From Candidatus Omnitrophota bacterium (GTDB taxonomy: Bacteria; Omnitrophota; Gorgyraeia; Aquiviventales; Aquiviventaceae): a DNA stretch of 13,873 nucleotides. The notes below the pieces were generated by a model that was given only the letters and a program-made list of their open reading frames with translations, was not told the origin of the DNA and did no database searches. The stretch covers positions 1 to 13,873 of the forward strand of contig JAGVGS010000025.1 in NCBI GenBank assembly GCA_020057015.1, read 5' to 3'. The position numbers and the translations under genes were made by a program. Shown in pieces: positions 12,381-13,873 of this stretch (within the stretch, counting starts at the first letter, position 1; each line of letters opens with the position of its first letter).

Positions 12381-12386
12381 ATTATA
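12381..12386 (-). promoter_or_regulatory. possible -10 box of a tRNA-Gly promoter
   Basis: A perfect TATAAT on the minus strand that contains the thiE stop codon, about 28 nt before the tRNA 5' end. No recognisable -35 hexamer lies 16-18 nt upstream, so this is tentative. It mirrors the tRNA-Pro promoter, which also overlaps the stop of the preceding gene. Confidence 0.4.
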
Positions 12387-13044
12387 CACAGGAACCGGCC
12401 GAGGCGGTACCCTTCATCAGACTCTTCAATTGGCGCACCGCGGCCTCAGGATCAGGAGCGGCGCAAACCGCCCGGACAACCGCGACGCAACGGGCTCCGG
12501 CCTGGCGCACCTGAGCCAGGTTGGCTGCCTCGATGCCCCCGATGCAGACGTGAGGAATAGAGATCTGGGCAGTGACCTGCGGAATCAGCGTCAGGCTCAC
12601 GCTGCCGTATCCTGGCTTCGTAGGGGTGGGAAAAATAGGCCCGACCCCGATGTAGTCGGCGCCTTCGGCAATCGCAGCAAGCGCCTGCTCCAGGCTATGC
12701 GTAGATCGGCCGATCAAGCGGCCTGGCCCCAGTAGGCGGCGTGCGGCATCGATGGGCAAATCGTCTTGCCCCAGATGCACGCCATCTGCGCCGGCCGCCT
12801 CTGCGACATCGGCCCGATCATTAATCAGTAGCGGGATGCCGGCTGCCTGGGCGATCGGCAGCACGCGTCGGGCCTCGGCGAGCAGCGCCTGCGCAGAAGC
12901 TGTTTTATCGCGCAGCTGCAGGACGTCCGCGCCTCCTCGGATAGCCGCCTGCGCTAGGACGCCGAGGTCTCGGCCGGCCGCAGCCTCGCGGTCAAGAATG
13001 ACGTACAGTTGCCAGGTAGAGCAAGCACTGCCGTTCGGCATCAT
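12382..13044 (-). CDS. thiE: thiamine-phosphate synthase
   Basis: Joins HMP pyrophosphate and thiazole phosphate to give thiamine monophosphate. The 220-residue TIM-barrel product has all ThiE signatures: LYVILDR (13-19), ADVLQLRDK (39-47), INDRADVAEAAGADGVHLGQDDLP (74-97), IGRSTHS (111-117), ADYIGVGPIFPTPTKPG (129-145) and VCIGGI. The length is normal for stand-alone ThiE. The ATG at 13044 (a second ATG follows directly) has no Shine-Dalgarno and lies 53 nt inside the thiD2 gene, in a different frame. In several bacterial groups ThiD2 and ThiE are one polypeptide, so this may be a split fusion, translational coupling or a sequencing indel. No TPP riboswitch was seen in the visible upstream region. 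Confidence 0.95.
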   Translation of the reverse strand: MMPNGSACSTWQLYVILDREAAAGRDLGVLAQAAIRGGADVLQLRDKTASAQALLAEARRVLPIAQAAGIPLLINDRADVAEAAGADGVHLGQDDLPIDAARRLLGPGRLIGRSTHSLEQALAAIAEGADYIGVGPIFPTPTKPGYGSVSLTLIPQVTAQISIPHVCIGGIEAANLAQVRQAGARCVAVVRAVCAAPDPEAAVRQLKSLMKGTASAGSCV

Positions 13045-13417
13045 AGGTCTTGAAGCGCAAGCGTTGGAAACCGGGGCTGTGCGCGGGCGCGGCCAGCCGG
13101 CAACACTCCTCCAGCACCCGCAGCGCCTCCTTGGCGCGCTGGAAATTCATCACGACAAGCTGCTCGAGCGACACCGCCGGGCTGGCAGGAGCCTGCCTGC
13201 CGGGGTCTTGCCGGGTATCCCGGGCACGCGCCAGGTCCCCACGGCTCACCGGCAAACCGCCTAGCGTCGCTCCCAGGGCGTGCCGCAGGCGCCGCAGCCG
13301 TCCGGAGAGTCGGGCGTGGGCGTAGTGGAAGCGAAAGAGGTCCTCGCAAACCCGCAAGCCCTCCAGGGCCCGGTTGGCATTGGCATCGAGCAGGCGCAGG
13401 ACCGAGGGTCCGGCCAT
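12992..13417 (-). CDS. thiD2: ThiD2-type domain protein (proposed HMP-P kinase)
   Basis: The 141-residue product matches the domain usually found N-terminal to ThiE (ThiD2 family). It has VLRLLDANANRALEGLRVCEDLFRF (about 6-30), RHALGATL, the RDTRQDPGR stretch, NFQRAKEALRVLEE and the ending FQRLRFKTYDAER. ThiD2 has been proposed to replace ThiD as the kinase making HMP pyrophosphate, the ThiE substrate; this rests on family knowledge, not on a visible ATP motif. The ATG at 13417 is 4 nt after the stop of the rfaE2 gene. Its last residues (YLATVRHS) run past the point where the family normally continues into ThiE, and the frame differs by +1 from thiE. Confidence 0.85.
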   Translation of the reverse strand: MAGPSVLRLLDANANRALEGLRVCEDLFRFHYAHARLSGRLRRLRHALGATLGGLPVSRGDLARARDTRQDPGRQAPASPAVSLEQLVVMNFQRAKEALRVLEECCRLAAPAHSPGFQRLRFKTYDAERQCLLYLATVRHS

Positions 13418-13421
13418 TGGC

Positions 13422-13873
13422 TTAAGAGGACTGCCGAGCAGAGGCTTGAATGCGTTCGATCAGGGCCGTGGTCGAGCAGCCCTTCAAGAGCGGAATGCGC
13501 ACGATGCGCCCACCCCTCGCGCGCACCACAGCGGCTCCCACAATCGCCCCCTGCCCCCAATCAGCGCCCTTGACCAGGACATCCGGCTGCAAACGCTCGA
13601 TGAGCCGCTGGGGGGTCGGTTCATTGAAGATGACGACGTAATCCACCGGCGTGAGGGCGGCCAGCAGCAGGGCTCGGTCTGCCTGATGAAGGATCGGCCG
13701 GCCAGGCCCCTTGAGGGCGCGAACAGATGCGTCGCTGTTCAGACCCACGATTAAGAGCTCGCCCAAGCGCCGGGCACGCTCCAGCACTTTGACGTGGCCG
13801 GCATGGACCAGGTCGAAGCAACCGTTGGTAAAGACCACGCGCAGCCCCCGGGCGTGCGCCCGGCGCACCGCGC
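13422..13873 (-). CDS. rfaE2: D-glycero-beta-D-manno-heptose 1-phosphate adenylyltransferase (5' end cut)
   Basis: Transfers AMP from ATP to heptose 1-phosphate to make ADP-heptose for the LPS inner core. The visible ~150 residues contain the nucleotidyltransferase motif VVFTNGCFDLVHAGHV (HxGH), then GLNSDASVRALKGPGRPI, DYVVIFNEPTPQRLIERLQPDVLVKGADW and GGRIVRIPLLKGCSTTALIERI. All are typical of RfaE domain II. The frame is open to the window edge; the GTG at 13868 is unlikely to be the true start because the family normally has about 10-20 more residues. Whether a kinase domain precedes it (bifunctional HldE) cannot be seen. It is followed 4 nt later by thiD2. Confidence 0.93.
   Translation of the reverse strand, partial: AVRRAHARGLRVVFTNGCFDLVHAGHVKVLERARRLGELLIVGLNSDASVRALKGPGRPILHQADRALLLAALTPVDYVVIFNEPTPQRLIERLQPDVLVKGADWGQGAIVGAAVVRARGGRIVRIPLLKGCSTTALIERIQASARQSS

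Noticed and set aside
13422..13868. GTG at 13868 as the true start of rfaE2
   Set aside because: The frame stays open to the edge, and the family normally has more residues before VVFTNGCFD, so the gene is treated as cut.

Overview
This is a GC-rich bacterial chromosomal window in which every recognisable gene lies on the minus strand, so it is transcribed from high to low coordinates. An ADP-heptose gene (RfaE2/HldE type) and two lipoprotein-like products point to a Gram-negative cell. A ThiD2-type domain next to ThiE, an archaeal-type ATPase and mostly weak Shine-Dalgarno sites suit an uncultivated lineage, perhaps Omnitrophota or another PVC-related group. That placement is only an inference. 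No transposase, phage gene or CRISPR array was seen.

Layout in transcription order. (1) 13873-13422: a heptose-1-phosphate adenylyltransferase cut by the window edge, then thiD2 (13417-12992) and thiE (13044-12382) in overlapping different frames. (2) 12353-12280: tRNA-Gly(CCC), followed by a ~130-bp non-coding patch with one direct and one inverted copy of the tRNA 3' end. (3) 12147-4526: a tightly packed six-gene block: degenerate M23/LytM protein, AAA/archaeal-type ATPase with winged helix, HIT-family hydrolase, dGTPase-like HD hydrolase, lipoprotein of unknown function, and a UvrD-like helicase fused to a RecB-type Fe-S nuclease. Overlaps or very short gaps suggest cotranscription. (4) 4460-3685: a good promoter, a ~100-nt structured leader and two small unknown genes. 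(5) 3674-3583: a cyclic-di-GMP-I (GEMM) riboswitch whose 3' end overlaps an intrinsic terminator. It lies before gpsA (3491-2499), which also has a promoter that would give a leaderless mRNA. (6) tRNA-Pro(GGG), with its own promoter over the gpsA stop codon, then hom and thrC (overlapping as GTGA). thrC runs off the left edge.

How the genes fit together: hom and thrC carry aspartate semialdehyde to threonine. gpsA feeds phospholipid synthesis. thiD2 and thiE make thiamine phosphate. rfaE2 activates heptose for LPS. The six-gene block mixes nucleotide and nucleic-acid enzymes with two envelope-type proteins and has no obvious shared pathway. No gap between genes exceeds 300 bases. The largest are 4324-4525 (promoter plus structured leader), 3492-3684 (riboswitch, terminator, gpsA promoter) and 12148-12279 (tRNA-derived repeats).
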